Notes: generated by a model from the letters alone, not told the origin. 64,000 nucleotides of DNA from Lachnospiraceae bacterium (GCA_029053015.1 JAIDHX010000017.1:1-64000), one strand, 5' to 3'; counted from the stretch's first letter, positions 26,057-35,280 are shown. Made by a program: numbers and translations.

Positions 26057-26474
26057 TTTCCTTTCTCTCCTTCCTTTCGTAATAGAATTCTGCTTCTATT
26101 ACCATCTCATATATGTCGTTTTCGTCCGTGCCAACGTCTACAGGGCTGTCAGTAAGCAGTCTGGCAAACAATACCCGTTTACCTTCCATATCTGCGTTTT
26201 TGATATTTCCTACAGCCTCATACAGTTTGTCAGCAGCAATTTCCGTCCGCTCTGAGGATTTATCCCAGTGCACAAGCAGACTGACCGGTTTTACCCTGTA
26301 GGAACTGTTTTGGTCGCCTCCTATGGTCTCTCGTTTTTCGCGCGAGCCGGAAAGATTGTATACGCATATACACTTTTCCTTTTTGTCCGGCATTTTCCCG
26401 CAGTATATATGGCTCCTATCTAAAATTCCCAGTGCCGGAAGATAATCTGCTATGTTTAAAAGAGTCAGTATCAT
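26046..26474 (-). CDS. Minor capsid / tail completion protein
   Basis: 142 residues. The pattern of an N-terminal helix, YCGKMPDKKEKCICVYNLSG, and a C-terminal TDENDIYEMVIEAEFYYER resembles the phage minor capsid family encoded just before the tail tube gene, probably a tail terminator that closes the tube at the head side. Start and stop overlap its neighbours by 4 to 11 bases, consistent with tight translational coupling. Confidence 0.75.
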   Translation of the reverse strand: MILTLLNIADYLPALGILDRSHIYCGKMPDKKEKCICVYNLSGSREKRETIGGDQNSSYRVKPVSLLVHWDKSSERTEIAADKLYEAVGNIKNADMEGKRVLFARLLTDSPVDVGTDENDIYEMVIEAEFYYERKERKENEV

Positions 26475-26917
26475 AGTCCCGCCCTTCTTTTATAATTGGC
26501 ACTAAATGCTTTCTGTGCAAAATCCGCCTTTTTTCCACCTGGCAGCCAGTCAGAAAACCACTTTCCCTTTGCATTGGGATTGCCATCATGCGTCACGTTT
26601 GATACGCGCCCGTCCTTGCGTTTTATGGTTTCAGCCCATGGCTCCCTGTGAAAATAGTATTCCGGATGAAAATACAGGCGGCGCGCATATGGTCCTTCAT
26701 GGACTAAACGCACCTTTCCTTTTCGTGCTCCCGATTCATCCACAAAGAACTTTTCATCTTCCAACGGACCATCCATGCGTGGCACCACATCCGCGCGCCG
26801 TATTTCGTCCCTGAGCATGTCTGCCGTATCTACCAACGCAGGTGCCATGGCGTCCGTAAGTTGTCTTACCTGTTTCCTGTTCAGCGTGATCCTGCACGTC
26901 ACATTCTTGTTTGCCAC
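26471..26917 (-). CDS. Minor capsid protein (Minor_capsid_2-like)
   Basis: 148 residues. VRLVHEGPYARRLYFHPEYYFHREPW (positions about 68-93) and the GNPNAKGKWFSDWLPGGKKADF end are diagnostic of this head-tail joining family. It lies second in the run of three head-tail connector genes and overlaps the next gene by 4 bases. Confidence 0.88.
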   Translation of the reverse strand: MANKNVTCRITLNRKQVRQLTDAMAPALVDTADMLRDEIRRADVVPRMDGPLEDEKFFVDESGARKGKVRLVHEGPYARRLYFHPEYYFHREPWAETIKRKDGRVSNVTHDGNPNAKGKWFSDWLPGGKKADFAQKAFSANYKRRAGL

Positions 26918-27255
26918 TATTCCACCTCCAGTAAACAGTAATTGACGCTTCCATCAGGGTTCCTTGCCTTTCTTCCCGACACAATCCGGCGCTCCACTCC
27001 AAATATGGTGACATGCCCTCCGGATATAACAGGGAGTTCCGGGCATATGTCCTCCGGTATATAAGCGCTTCCCGCCACCTCCACCAGTTTTTTCTCCGCT
27101 GTCAGCACGGTTTTTGCCTTATCCTGATAATTGCACAGCCCGTCAAAGGAAATGCCCTCCAAAGGTTCCCCGTAATTGCTGTAGCCTTCCCTGTCAAGTT
27201 CTGCATGGATAGGCGTTTTACACATTCTTTTTTCCACCAGACAAGGGTATTTCAT
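26917..27255 (-). CDS. Putative minor capsid / head completion protein (Minor_capsid_1-like)
   Basis: 112 residues from the ATG at 27255, which has GAGGAGG 8 bases upstream; the upstream open frame belongs to the overlapping connector gene. The Cys-containing start (MKYPCLVEKRMCKTPIH) and PVISGGHVTIFGVERRIVSG fit the family. It acts at the head-tail interface by position. Confidence 0.82.
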   Translation of the reverse strand: MKYPCLVEKRMCKTPIHAELDREGYSNYGEPLEGISFDGLCNYQDKAKTVLTAEKKLVEVAGSAYIPEDICPELPVISGGHVTIFGVERRIVSGRKARNPDGSVNYCLLEVE

Positions 27256-27632
27256 CTGCACAGCCTCCTCGTACATAATCCCGTGCGGCAGAGCGTCGCA
27301 TAGACGTCCCTGCGGATTGCAACACCATTTTCCACCTTGACATTCCAACTGTCGCCGAAACTCATGGACACTCCGTTTAAGGCATAGTTTTTCAGCACAG
27401 TGTCAATCATGTCCGCATTTTCATACTCAAAATCTGCCTGCAGGCAGCATACCTCCCGTATGGTATCCTGCTGGAAGGGCGTCAGATTATAAAATCCCTG
27501 GCCTCCGATTCTGCCGAAAGTCAGGGAATCTATGTGTCGTGACGCTTTTTTCAGGGCTCCTGCAAGTTTATCATCCGGCACTGTACTGCCGCCGTACTCT
27601 GTCTTATAGTACTCTTCGTCCGCGTAAACCAT
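27252..27632 (-). CDS. Head-tail connector protein
   Basis: 126 residues, helical, with the connector pattern KLAGALKKASRHIDSLTFGR (about 23-42) and LTPFQQDTIREVCCLQADF (about 50-68). These proteins bind under the portal. It is first in the connector gene run after the capsid genes and overlaps the next start by 4 bases. Confidence 0.87.
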   Translation of the reverse strand: MVYADEEYYKTEYGGSTVPDDKLAGALKKASRHIDSLTFGRIGGQGFYNLTPFQQDTIREVCCLQADFEYENADMIDTVLKNYALNGVSMSFGDSWNVKVENGVAIRRDVYATLCRTGLCTRRLCR

Positions 27633-27633
27633 A

Positions 27634-28038
27634 TCAGCTATCCTGTTTCATGGCAGCCTTAATTTTTTCAAGGATACCATCGCGCGAAGTGGTCTTGCCT
27701 ATATCAATCTGTCTTTCCTCGGCATATGTTTTGAGCTCCTCCACAGACATGCCACTTATATTACGGCTATCGAAATCCGGACTGTTTTCCCCGCTGCCAT
27801 CACGCGATTCAAGCAACTCTTCCAGTTCGTGACAGCGGGCTGCCAGCTCTGCGTTGCGCTCATCAAGATTTTTGTATTTCTCCTCAAGCGCCACATACTG
27901 CTCCATCGGCACAGTGCGCCCTCTTCCGTAGGAAATTGTTTCTCCGGAATCCGACTGGATGTCATAGCCTGCTTCCACATACCGCCGCTTTTCCTGCTCC
28001 GTAATCGTGTAGGTCTTATTGCCTTTAGTTGCCCTCAT
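27634..28038 (-). CDS. Phage head-associated protein with coiled coil and SAP/HeH-like end
   Basis: 134 residues. The middle forms a charged coiled coil (about 45-80: YVALEEKYKNLDERNAELAA region), and the last ~40 residues (GMSVEELKTYAEERQIDIG) look like a SAP/HeH-type helix-extension-helix. Overlap with the capsid gene by 14 bases and position suggest a head decoration or packaging accessory. Its exact role is not known to me. Confidence 0.65.
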   Translation of the reverse strand: MRATKGNKTYTITEQEKRRYVEAGYDIQSDSGETISYGRGRTVPMEQYVALEEKYKNLDERNAELAARCHELEELLESRDGSGENSPDFDSRNISGMSVEELKTYAEERQIDIGKTTSRDGILEKIKAAMKQDS

Positions 28039-28972
28039 TATCCTCCACTCCCTCCTCGTCTTTCGCTCCTTCTTCGTGCTCGCCTTTTGCCGGCGTCACA
28101 TTCATGACACAGCCCTGCACCTTCCTTTCCAGAAGGAAAAGGTCGCCAAAGCAGCGGTTCTGGTACAGGTAGCCATCCGCCGTGCGTGAATCCGTCCCGG
28201 GGGTAAACAGTTTGATATAGGAATACTTATCCCGGCACACCACACAGGACGGATGAATCAGTATCCAGTTAATCTGCGCCGCGTCCGCCGCAGCCACACA
28301 GCCGTCGGTAAAATCATACTTTGTCTTCATTCTTGCCGAAGGAACCATCTTTATGGTTACATCATCAAGCGAGTGCACCTTGCGGTTGATGGAAGACGCT
28401 GTATTGACAATGATACTCCTTGAAATCCCTTCCGCCGCTTTCACAATTTTATTCATGGCCGGCGTGACATAAAGAATGCGCCCCTCTTCCGGCACACTTG
28501 CTTCGTCCATGCGCGACATTTCTTCGTCAAATGCGTCCAGAAAGACTGCAGCATTTATTATGGTAGTATCAATCCTGCCGGAAAGCTTAGTCAGTTCCGC
28601 ATGCAGTTTTGAGTACCTGTAACTGTCCTTTTCAGGGATTGCCTGTTCTGTCTCAAAAATGTTCTGTATATTTGCTACGGACAGGGTAAGGTTAGTCTCA
28701 TCAATATCCATGGGATCAACAAAAAACTCGATGTCACGGTCATGCTCCAGTTTGTGGGGCTCCCAGTCGTTGGACATTGTCCCTGCGTTAAAACCGGGCG
28801 TCCTTGTGTGGTCCTTATAGCCGGATACCGTCAGCCTCGGCAGTTTAATTGTCTGCGCATTGATAAAAGTTACATTCTGATTGCTTTTCGTCAGCGCGTC
28901 GGAGCAGAGCTCCTTCTCATACTTTTTCTGTAACAGTCCTGTGAACTGTTCTGCATAATCATATACAGGCAT
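28025..28972 (-). CDS. Major capsid protein
   Basis: 315 residues, similar to A118-type capsid proteins: YEKELCSDALTKSNQNVTFI near the start, VSGYKDHTRTPGFNAGTMSN, and SGRIDTTIINAAVFLDAFDE. The last ~25 residues are a Glu/Asp/Gly-rich tail. It follows the scaffold gene by 21 bases and has an AGGAGG-type site, as expected for a highly expressed head gene. Confidence 0.9.
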   Translation of the reverse strand: MPVYDYAEQFTGLLQKKYEKELCSDALTKSNQNVTFINAQTIKLPRLTVSGYKDHTRTPGFNAGTMSNDWEPHKLEHDRDIEFFVDPMDIDETNLTLSVANIQNIFETEQAIPEKDSYRYSKLHAELTKLSGRIDTTIINAAVFLDAFDEEMSRMDEASVPEEGRILYVTPAMNKIVKAAEGISRSIIVNTASSINRKVHSLDDVTIKMVPSARMKTKYDFTDGCVAAADAAQINWILIHPSCVVCRDKYSYIKLFTPGTDSRTADGYLYQNRCFGDLFLLERKVQGCVMNVTPAKGEHEEGAKDEEGVEDNEGN

Positions 28973-28993
28973 TTCTCATTCCTCCTTGTTTTT

Positions 28994-29620
28994 TTAAGTC
29001 AGCCCGAATGCCGCTTCCAGAGCCTCCTTGTTTGCTTTATTCTGCTGTGTTCCACCACCGCCGATCTGGAAGCCTTTGTTTTCCGCTGCTGCCGGCTTTA
29101 ACTGCGGCACGTCCTCCAATACCTTGTTGATGGCGTTTTTGATGTTCTCCTGGCTTGTTTTTCCGTCCTGTCCCACGGCATTGGACAAGTCAGCCATTTT
29201 GAGGACATAAGGGATTGTCTTTGCGTCCAGCCCCATTCCCACTGCTTCCATAATTGCCGCATTTTCAATGGCGGCACGCAGGGATTCTTCCTGTGCTTTT
29301 GCAAGCTGTCCCTGAATCTCCTTCACGTCAGGCTGTGACGCCGCTTTCTGCTGCTTGAATACCGCTATTGCCTGTTTCATTTCCTCCTCGGTCATTCCCT
29401 GATTGCGGAAATAATTCTTCAGCACGGTATCCTCCGTTACAGTCTGCTTACCCGCCACAATGTCGGCCAGCCTTGCATAATCAAATACAGGCGGCTGATT
29501 CTGCTGGCTGCCGCCCTGCTGGTCCAGCTGTGTGGTTCCATTCTGCTGTGTCTGGGACTGGCTGTTTCCTCCCTGCGTCCCGTCAGGGCTCAACAGTCTT
29601 CTTACAAGTCTGTTTTGCAT
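28994..29620 (-). CDS. Phage scaffolding protein
   Basis: 208 residues: a Gln/Gly-rich low-complexity N-terminus (about 11-43), a helical middle (EEEMKQAIAVFKQQKAA, EIQGQLAKAQEESLRAAIEN), and a Gly/Gln linker before a helical C-terminal tail. Composition and place immediately before the capsid gene identify it as the assembly scaffold. Confidence 0.85.
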   Translation of the reverse strand: MQNRLVRRLLSPDGTQGGNSQSQTQQNGTTQLDQQGGSQQNQPPVFDYARLADIVAGKQTVTEDTVLKNYFRNQGMTEEEMKQAIAVFKQQKAASQPDVKEIQGQLAKAQEESLRAAIENAAIMEAVGMGLDAKTIPYVLKMADLSNAVGQDGKTSQENIKNAINKVLEDVPQLKPAAAENKGFQIGGGGTQQNKANKEALEAAFGLT

Positions 29621-29905
29621 ATTGTCCTCCAGTTTTAGGTGTGTCTCACCATAGAATCAGTTTTAAGGGTGTCTCCCTGTTTCAGTTATTGCTCCGGTGT
29701 CTCCGCGTAGTTTTTAGGGTGTTTCCTGCGGAAATCCCCTGCCTTCGGGCATATAAAAAGAACGCCTGAAAAAGGCGTCCTCATTATCATAATATTTTGT
29801 TTTCCTCACTGTCTATGCAATTTAATTAACGGCTTACTCACTATAATTCCTCTAGATAATATTCAAGTCCTTATTCATCTTGAATATTTTCCCCCTTTTA
29901 AAATA
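29621..29905. other. Gap with direct repeats and a terminator before the head genes
   Basis: No gene is seen. Four copies of a GGTGTCTC-type motif occur at 29632-29647, 29670-29685, 29691-29703 and 29710-29725, three of them introduced by GTTTT. On the minus strand a hairpin ACGCCT/AGGCGT followed by TTCTTTTT (about 29752-29776) ends transcription from upstream. Confidence 0.55.
29752..29776 (-). terminator. Intrinsic terminator within the late region
   Basis: On the minus strand ACGCCT-TTTTC-AGGCGT is followed by TTCTTTTTAT. It lies after the small acidic gene and before the scaffold gene, so head genes may depend on read-through or on a separate promoter. Confidence 0.65.
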
Positions 29906-30052
29906 TTATTCTAACCACGGATCATCATCGTCCAGCGAATCCTCATCGTCCCACACTATTATCGTATCCTCAGGATAATACCCCTGCTCATATAATTCTA
30001 CCCAATTTTCAGGCAAATCTTCAACTTTAATCTTTAAAGGGTTCCCAGCCAT
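29906..30052 (-). CDS. Small acidic protein overlapping the minor capsid fusion gene
   Basis: 48 residues, too short for most gene calls, with 16 Asp/Glu and only 2 Lys; the end carries four Asp in a row. Its ATG at 30052 lies inside the last codons of the 534-residue gene (26-base overlap, different frame), so it is translationally coupled to it. Small acidic, coupled partners are typical of immunity proteins or inhibitors, which suggests it may bind the C-terminal JAMM-like domain of the upstream product. No family is recognised. Confidence 0.6.
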   Translation of the reverse strand: MAGNPLKIKVEDLPENWVELYEQGYYPEDTIIVWDDEDSLDDDDPWLE

Positions 30053-31631
30053 ATTCTAAACCATACCTTTCAGAAAAAATTCTTATGACTTCATCACTTA
30101 TCATCTGCCTAGACTGTATTTGATTTATATTATTCTCAGTATAGACGCTTTTGTAGGATTGCGCAACATCTTTACGTATATCTTTCATAATTTTCTTTAT
30201 TTTTTTCAAAGAGTTTATATCCTTGCTCCATTTCTTCGGTGGTCTCGCAAAAAATACACCTCCTTCTACAATTACCCGAAGCTCTGCAAGTCCTCCATTT
30301 TTTAACAACGATATATCTTTGGCAGAAAATGAACATCCTGAAGGGTGGTTATGTGTGACAATATTTCCCCTTAATCTAAAAAATTGAGAGACAGAAAATT
30401 GTACTTCTCTTTTATTTCCTCTTTGCTGGAACAAAAATTTTCCTTCTTTGTCATATACTACCGCAGTTTCTTTCTCACGGTTCGACAGCACTCTTTCATC
30501 TTTTAACAATTCTTCTTTTGCTGTCATATCCCATTCGTCTGTAGAATCCGCAAGTACATGTCCTTCATCATACTTTCTTTTCCACTCTCTTGCTCTTTCC
30601 GCATACGTCTTCCTGTTGTTTTCATCCAGTGAATACTTCGCAAGTCTGTCACAGCTCTCCGCCTGCCGCTTTGCATACTGCCTTTCGGCTTCTTTTTTCG
30701 CCTTTGCCTCAATATCTGCAAGTTCCTCTTTGGTGAATACATCGTCAGGCGGCGTGCTGATACCGGGAAAATATGTAGAGTGGATATCTTTACATCTTGG
30801 ATGGTAGAGCCCTGCGGCTATTGCGGTTGACATCAGCGGATAGGGACCGTCACGGCTGCTGCCACCGCTCCATACATCGTCTATCAGTACCTTGCCTACA
30901 AATGGCAGGCATTTCGGGCAGGCGTTGCCGCGCTTGTTCATAATCACGGTTGTTATGCCGCGCTCCCTGCGGCTTTCCCCTTCTCCTGTCAGATATGCCC
31001 GCTTGCTTGCTGTCCTGATTGCCATATCCACATAGTCGGAAGCCGTGTGGCGCGCTCCGTTGCTATACTCCACACAGTTAATGCCTGCGCGCAGGAAATC
31101 CTTTGTTGCCATGTCTACTGCCGTTTCATAGGTTCCTGCACCGGAAGCGGCATGCATCTGCGCGTCAAAGATGATTTTCCTGTATTTGTCGTTTGCCATG
31201 CGCAGGATTGCATATTCTGCTTTCTGCATATCCGCTGTTGTCGCCTGTATCAGGGCATTTATCTTCCTGTCATTGGCAAGAAAAAAGCGGGCGTTTAGTT
31301 TCGCCTGCCGTCTTGATACCTTTTTCAGTTTTGCGCCTTTCTGCAGTGCTTTCAGAATGGCGATTTCCTGTTCTGCATAGCCTGCTGCCCTCTGTATTTT
31401 GATAAGGGTCTCTATGCGGGCATTGATGTCATCAAAAATATCTCCATATTTTGCTGCATTGCGCTTCTTAAATTCCTCCAGCGCCGCGAGCTGCTTCACC
31501 TGCCACTGCTCCCAGTTGATACCTTCCTTATCCTCCTCCGCCCTGTGGTGGTCCAGGTTGCGTATCATGGAAGCAATTACTTCGTCCTCTATCCTCCTGA
31601 CTGCTGCCGCGATGTCGTAATCATCAGCCAT
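30027..31631 (-). CDS. Minor capsid protein 2 fused to a JAMM/RadC-like metallopeptidase domain
   Basis: 534 residues. Residues 1 to about 330 match phage minor capsid protein 2 (Phage_min_cap2), including NKRGNACPKCLPFVGKVLID and HPRCKDIHSTYFPG. From about 385 a second domain begins with KETAVVYDKEGKFLFQQRG and contains THNHPSGCSFSAKD (426-439), the HxH...S..D arrangement of JAMM/RadC folds, with a Glu near 388. The usual protein lacks this extension, and the DNA here is clearly more AT-rich than the 5' part. A 48-residue acidic gene overlaps its end. The tail domain could be a capsid-delivered effector or a maturation peptidase. Confidence 0.85.
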   Translation of the reverse strand: MADDYDIAAAVRRIEDEVIASMIRNLDHHRAEEDKEGINWEQWQVKQLAALEEFKKRNAAKYGDIFDDINARIETLIKIQRAAGYAEQEIAILKALQKGAKLKKVSRRQAKLNARFFLANDRKINALIQATTADMQKAEYAILRMANDKYRKIIFDAQMHAASGAGTYETAVDMATKDFLRAGINCVEYSNGARHTASDYVDMAIRTASKRAYLTGEGESRRERGITTVIMNKRGNACPKCLPFVGKVLIDDVWSGGSSRDGPYPLMSTAIAAGLYHPRCKDIHSTYFPGISTPPDDVFTKEELADIEAKAKKEAERQYAKRQAESCDRLAKYSLDENNRKTYAERAREWKRKYDEGHVLADSTDEWDMTAKEELLKDERVLSNREKETAVVYDKEGKFLFQQRGNKREVQFSVSQFFRLRGNIVTHNHPSGCSFSAKDISLLKNGGLAELRVIVEGGVFFARPPKKWSKDINSLKKIKKIMKDIRKDVAQSYKSVYTENNINQIQSRQMISDEVIRIFSERYGLEYGWEPFKD

Positions 31632-31634
31632 CTG

Positions 31635-33137
31635 CTACCCTCCGAAATTTGTGCTGAAATCCCCTGCATCCATATTGACGGTAGGCTCCTCCACTTTTGC
31701 AATGCCCTGCTCTTCCTTTATCCGTGCCACCTCTGCATTTTTCCACTTCTTATCCTTGGAATCTCCGTACATCTCTTCCACACACGCCTCTGTTGACATA
31801 ATGCCCTGCGCTTTGGCTTTGCCTACGGTTTCTACCTGACTTTCAAAAGAAGGGTTTGCATATTCTCCGAACGCTACTTCGCAGGTCACATCTTCAATTG
31901 GTGTTTTATTCAGTGTCATGTATGCTTTTAGCGCCATATTCACTACTTTCGGCACGGTCTTCTGCACAGCCCGCACCAGTTTATTGCGTGTATACAGTGT
32001 GACCTTTTCTTTTTCCCTCTGTGCCTCCGCATTATCCAGTTTCTTGATGTCAATGCCGAGCGTGCTCGGTGACAACACGCCCTGCAGCGCAAGGTCAAGT
32101 GCATTGCTGTACGTGGACAGATAACTGTCATGGGGAATTGCCGGCTGTTCTACCTCTATTTTATCGCTGCTGCCCTCTGCCATTGACTTGCTTATCTTTA
32201 TGTAGGCGTTGTCAAACGCATTCGGTGGCTGTATCGCTCCCGTTTTCGGGTCAACGGGCAGCATGTTTTCCGGAATATATTCGCGGGAGCGTCCGCGCCG
32301 CAGCGCGTCCATCCACTGGCTCCATGATTCGTCCAGACTGTCAAAAGCGTCCGTTTTTCCGTCAAAGATGGAAGCGCCCCTATCCGGGTACTTATCTGAC
32401 TTAAATGCCATAAAGCGTACCGCAAGCATAAAGTTTCCGGTAAACGTCACCTCAGGACTTAGGGATTCTGTGTCCGTTATGGTGTTCAATGGCACAGGAT
32501 CCTTTCCCTTTAGCAGTTCAGCCCGCACATAATTCCTGCCATAGTGTTCTTCCAGTATAAAAGTTCCTTCTTTTTTGGCGTAAACTGTCCTAAATATAAT
32601 CTCTTTTAATCGCCCCCGCTCCGTGACATACTCTATGCAGTCCCCGGGAACAAATTCTATGATAGGCAGTTCACTGAGTTTCGGCTGAAGGACTACCCGG
32701 AACGCTCCATCACCTACCGTGAGAATTTCATCAAGTGCCTTTTCAATGATATCCTCAAACTCGCTGTCTTCCCCTATTTCCGCCCATATGCTTTCCCATT
32801 TGCCGTCTACGGTTATTTTCCCCATGTCGGAAATAACAATATCCGTCAATATGCGCCGCATGAGTTTTGGAAGCCCTGTATGCAGTTTATTGATGTCATT
32901 CCCCTCTGTTGGCACTGCCGCCCAGAACCGTATCCGGTTTACTGTGCCGGGCATTATCTTATACATATCCTGTATCTCGCTGGCGTCGCCACGCGCCCAG
33001 ATACGGTTTACTGCGGCATTGCCGTAGTAGTCCATCTGCTCTGTTACCTGAAATACAGTCTGCTGCGGAGGATTTATCTGCAGAAAACTCCGCAGCCCGT
33101 TTCTTATTCCGTCTGCCATCTTGTCAAGCCACCTCAT
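31635..33137 (-). CDS. Phage portal protein
   Basis: 500 residues, the right size for SPP1-gp6-like portals. Features are the N-terminal ARGDASEIQDMYKIMPGTVNRIRFW region (about 48-72), LSPSTLGIDIKKLDNAEAQREKEK (about 365-388) and the helical KVTLYTRNKLVRAVQKTV stem. The dodecameric portal is the DNA gate in the capsid vertex. It sits between the large terminase and the minor capsid gene. Confidence 0.93.
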   Translation of the reverse strand: MRWLDKMADGIRNGLRSFLQINPPQQTVFQVTEQMDYYGNAAVNRIWARGDASEIQDMYKIMPGTVNRIRFWAAVPTEGNDINKLHTGLPKLMRRILTDIVISDMGKITVDGKWESIWAEIGEDSEFEDIIEKALDEILTVGDGAFRVVLQPKLSELPIIEFVPGDCIEYVTERGRLKEIIFRTVYAKKEGTFILEEHYGRNYVRAELLKGKDPVPLNTITDTESLSPEVTFTGNFMLAVRFMAFKSDKYPDRGASIFDGKTDAFDSLDESWSQWMDALRRGRSREYIPENMLPVDPKTGAIQPPNAFDNAYIKISKSMAEGSSDKIEVEQPAIPHDSYLSTYSNALDLALQGVLSPSTLGIDIKKLDNAEAQREKEKVTLYTRNKLVRAVQKTVPKVVNMALKAYMTLNKTPIEDVTCEVAFGEYANPSFESQVETVGKAKAQGIMSTEACVEEMYGDSKDKKWKNAEVARIKEEQGIAKVEEPTVNMDAGDFSTNFGG

Positions 33138-33189
33138 CTCTCTTCACTCCCACTTGTTTTAATCTGCTCTTTATGGTCATAATCCCCTT

Positions 33190-34593
33190 TCAGTCTTGTG
33201 TTCTGTCAATGATCTTATCCCTGTAAGGAATCCAACCATACTGAACACTGTTTATCAGATGGTCGTTCCCGTCCTCAGGCACATTATCCTTTGTTTCGTC
33301 CCAACTGTAGGTTTCCAGTTCCCCCGTATAGTTGCTGCAGCCTTCCACGATGAAAAAGACAGGTTCTTTTCCTGCCTTATCGTCAAATGCCATCCAGCCA
33401 AGCTGAAGGTTTATCCTGTCTATGATTTGCACTTTTTTATATGCGTTGTTAAACATGTACAGGCACTCCGGGTGCATGCGCTTATACTTTTCAAATTCTG
33501 TTATGGTTGCCTGATCGGCACTGTCTACAAATGTGTTTCTGGCAAATCCCCATTCCTTACGGCAGCGTTCCAGAAATGCAATGTAGTTGACGACTGTGTC
33601 CGACGGCGCTATCGGCGTGCCGATTTCCGCATTGTTATATACTTTTTCCTCAAGCACAAAACAACGCCCCAGATTTGTAATGCCGGTAAAACTCATGGCT
33701 ATGGTGTCAGGGCTCTTCTGGGAGTACGCCGTGTCCAGTCCGGAACTGAAAATCACAAACCATTCTTTCTGCTCCCGGTCATTCTCATTCCGAATCAGGC
33801 TTTTGGCATACCGGCGTGTCACCACATGCTTCCGGCTATCAAATATGCCGAACACAAGCCCCGTTGCACGCCCGCGCAGACCCATTATCTTATTCTTCCA
33901 AATCTTTGTCCCCTTCGGTGTTGTCATCTTTACATGTGCTATCTTTTCAGAACTGGCACCCAAATTATGTTCAAAAGAAAAGAACCAATGCACCCATCCG
34001 GGTTTTGGTTCTTCTGTGAGCATATTGTTAAGTTCTGCCGGCGCGTCACTCTTGTATTGCGGAAGAGGGCGGCTGTGGTTGATGTATTCCTTATATACCG
34101 GCAGGGACGGGTTATCCGGATTGAGTGTCCCCATGAAGTAATCGCACCGCATGGAAGCCTCACGAACAAATTCTATATCTGCTGTGTTGATTTCATCTAT
34201 AAACAGGCAGCCATACTGTCCGCCAAGGGCTTTTTTCCACTTTTCTTTGTTGCCATAGCCCATAATCAGGATAATTTTATCGCCGCCTGATGTATGGAAA
34301 AGAACATGCGGTAGTTTCAGTTCCCTTGTGCCGTTCCCCTTATATTCCGCAAGCACGCCGAATAAATCCGTAACGCCGAATTCTTTCTGTATCAGGTTCT
34401 TTTCTGCTGTCCCTGTATCCGCGGCTGCCATGATGTGCAGTTTTTTGGGGCTTGACGCCACCTTCAGCATGAATTTGAAGAGACCTACTGTTGTTTTTCC
34501 TGCGTAGGTAGTTCCTTCCAGAAATTCCACCGGAGCAGTACATCGGAGGAATGACTTATACTTTTCCGATAAGAGCAGCCTTTCTCCGTTCAC
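33190..34593 (-). CDS. Terminase large subunit
   Basis: 467 residues. The ATPase part has the P-loop-like GTTYAGKTTVG (about 27-37) and Walker B CLFIDEIN (about 130-137). The RNase H-like nuclease part has FSSGLDTAYSQKSPD (about 282-296) and later acidic segments. It packages phage DNA through the portal encoded downstream. It begins 7 bases after the small subunit gene. Confidence 0.94.
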   Translation of the reverse strand: MNGERLLLSEKYKSFLRCTAPVEFLEGTTYAGKTTVGLFKFMLKVASSPKKLHIMAAADTGTAEKNLIQKEFGVTDLFGVLAEYKGNGTRELKLPHVLFHTSGGDKIILIMGYGNKEKWKKALGGQYGCLFIDEINTADIEFVREASMRCDYFMGTLNPDNPSLPVYKEYINHSRPLPQYKSDAPAELNNMLTEEPKPGWVHWFFSFEHNLGASSEKIAHVKMTTPKGTKIWKNKIMGLRGRATGLVFGIFDSRKHVVTRRYAKSLIRNENDREQKEWFVIFSSGLDTAYSQKSPDTIAMSFTGITNLGRCFVLEEKVYNNAEIGTPIAPSDTVVNYIAFLERCRKEWGFARNTFVDSADQATITEFEKYKRMHPECLYMFNNAYKKVQIIDRINLQLGWMAFDDKAGKEPVFFIVEGCSNYTGELETYSWDETKDNVPEDGNDHLINSVQYGWIPYRDKIIDRTQD

Positions 34594-34600
34594 GCAGACA

Positions 34601-35188
34601 TCACCCGCCTTGCCCGTTCATCTGCTTTATCAGGTCATCCAGCTTTGACATCTCACCTTCTATGCCCGATACCTCTACTTTATCCTTAAACATTCCTAAG
34701 TGTCTTCCCAACAGTTCAAGCGCCCTGACTTTGTCGCACGAAGAGACTTCTACTCCGTGTTTTCCCTGTTTGATTCCTGACAACGCTTTTTTCTGTTCGG
34801 AGGAAAGATTGTCTGTAAGCGTCAACTCCACAGCATTTACCATAACCGGTTTCCCTTTGCTGTCAAAAAGGGAAATGCATACTCCCTCATCCGTGGTAAA
34901 TACTGCCTGTTTTTCTATTACCTTCGCATAATCTGCTGCATTGGAAAAGGCAATTGCGGCCAGTTCCTTCAGAACTTTGTCCTGCGTGATTTCTGTACGT
35001 CTCTCCCTGTCCTTCATACGCTTTTCAAGATACTTATTGACATTAACATCTTTTAACAGTCTGGCACCTGCTGCCGCAGCCGTTTCATCCCTTTGCACAT
35101 TGGGATAGGCAGCTTTATAAGCCCTTGTCGCATTAAGGTCAATCAGATATTCATCCGCAAAGCGTTTTCTGCATTTTGTAAGCGCCAT
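34601..35188 (-). CDS. Terminase small subunit
   Basis: 195 residues from the ATG at 35188, which has GGAAGGTGG upstream; the frame is open further up but without a site. CRKRFADEYLIDLNATRAYKAAYP and AGARLLKDVNVNKYLEKR define the XtmA-like small terminase DNA-binding domain. The C-terminal part is helical and binds the large subunit. Confidence 0.92.
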   Translation of the reverse strand: MALTKCRKRFADEYLIDLNATRAYKAAYPNVQRDETAAAAGARLLKDVNVNKYLEKRMKDRERRTEITQDKVLKELAAIAFSNAADYAKVIEKQAVFTTDEGVCISLFDSKGKPVMVNAVELTLTDNLSSEQKKALSGIKQGKHGVEVSSCDKVRALELLGRHLGMFKDKVEVSGIEGEMSKLDDLIKQMNGQGG

Positions 35189-35248
35189 AAAAATGCCACC
35201 TTCCTTTCTGTTTCGTTTGATTGAAAAGCTCTGCCATAAAAGTTCAAC

Positions 35249-35280
35249 AAAAAGACGCCTGCTGTGAAGCGGACGTCTTC
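35249..35280 (-). terminator. Possible terminator before the terminase genes
   Basis: On the minus strand AAGACG pairs with CGTCTT around a partly paired 16-base interior, followed by TTT. It would separate early from late leftward transcription, so late genes may need an antiterminator or the ArpU-like activator encoded just upstream. Confidence 0.5.

Noticed and set aside
29632-29725. CRISPR array
   Set aside because: The repeat is only 8-16 bases and spacing is irregular; there are no cas genes.
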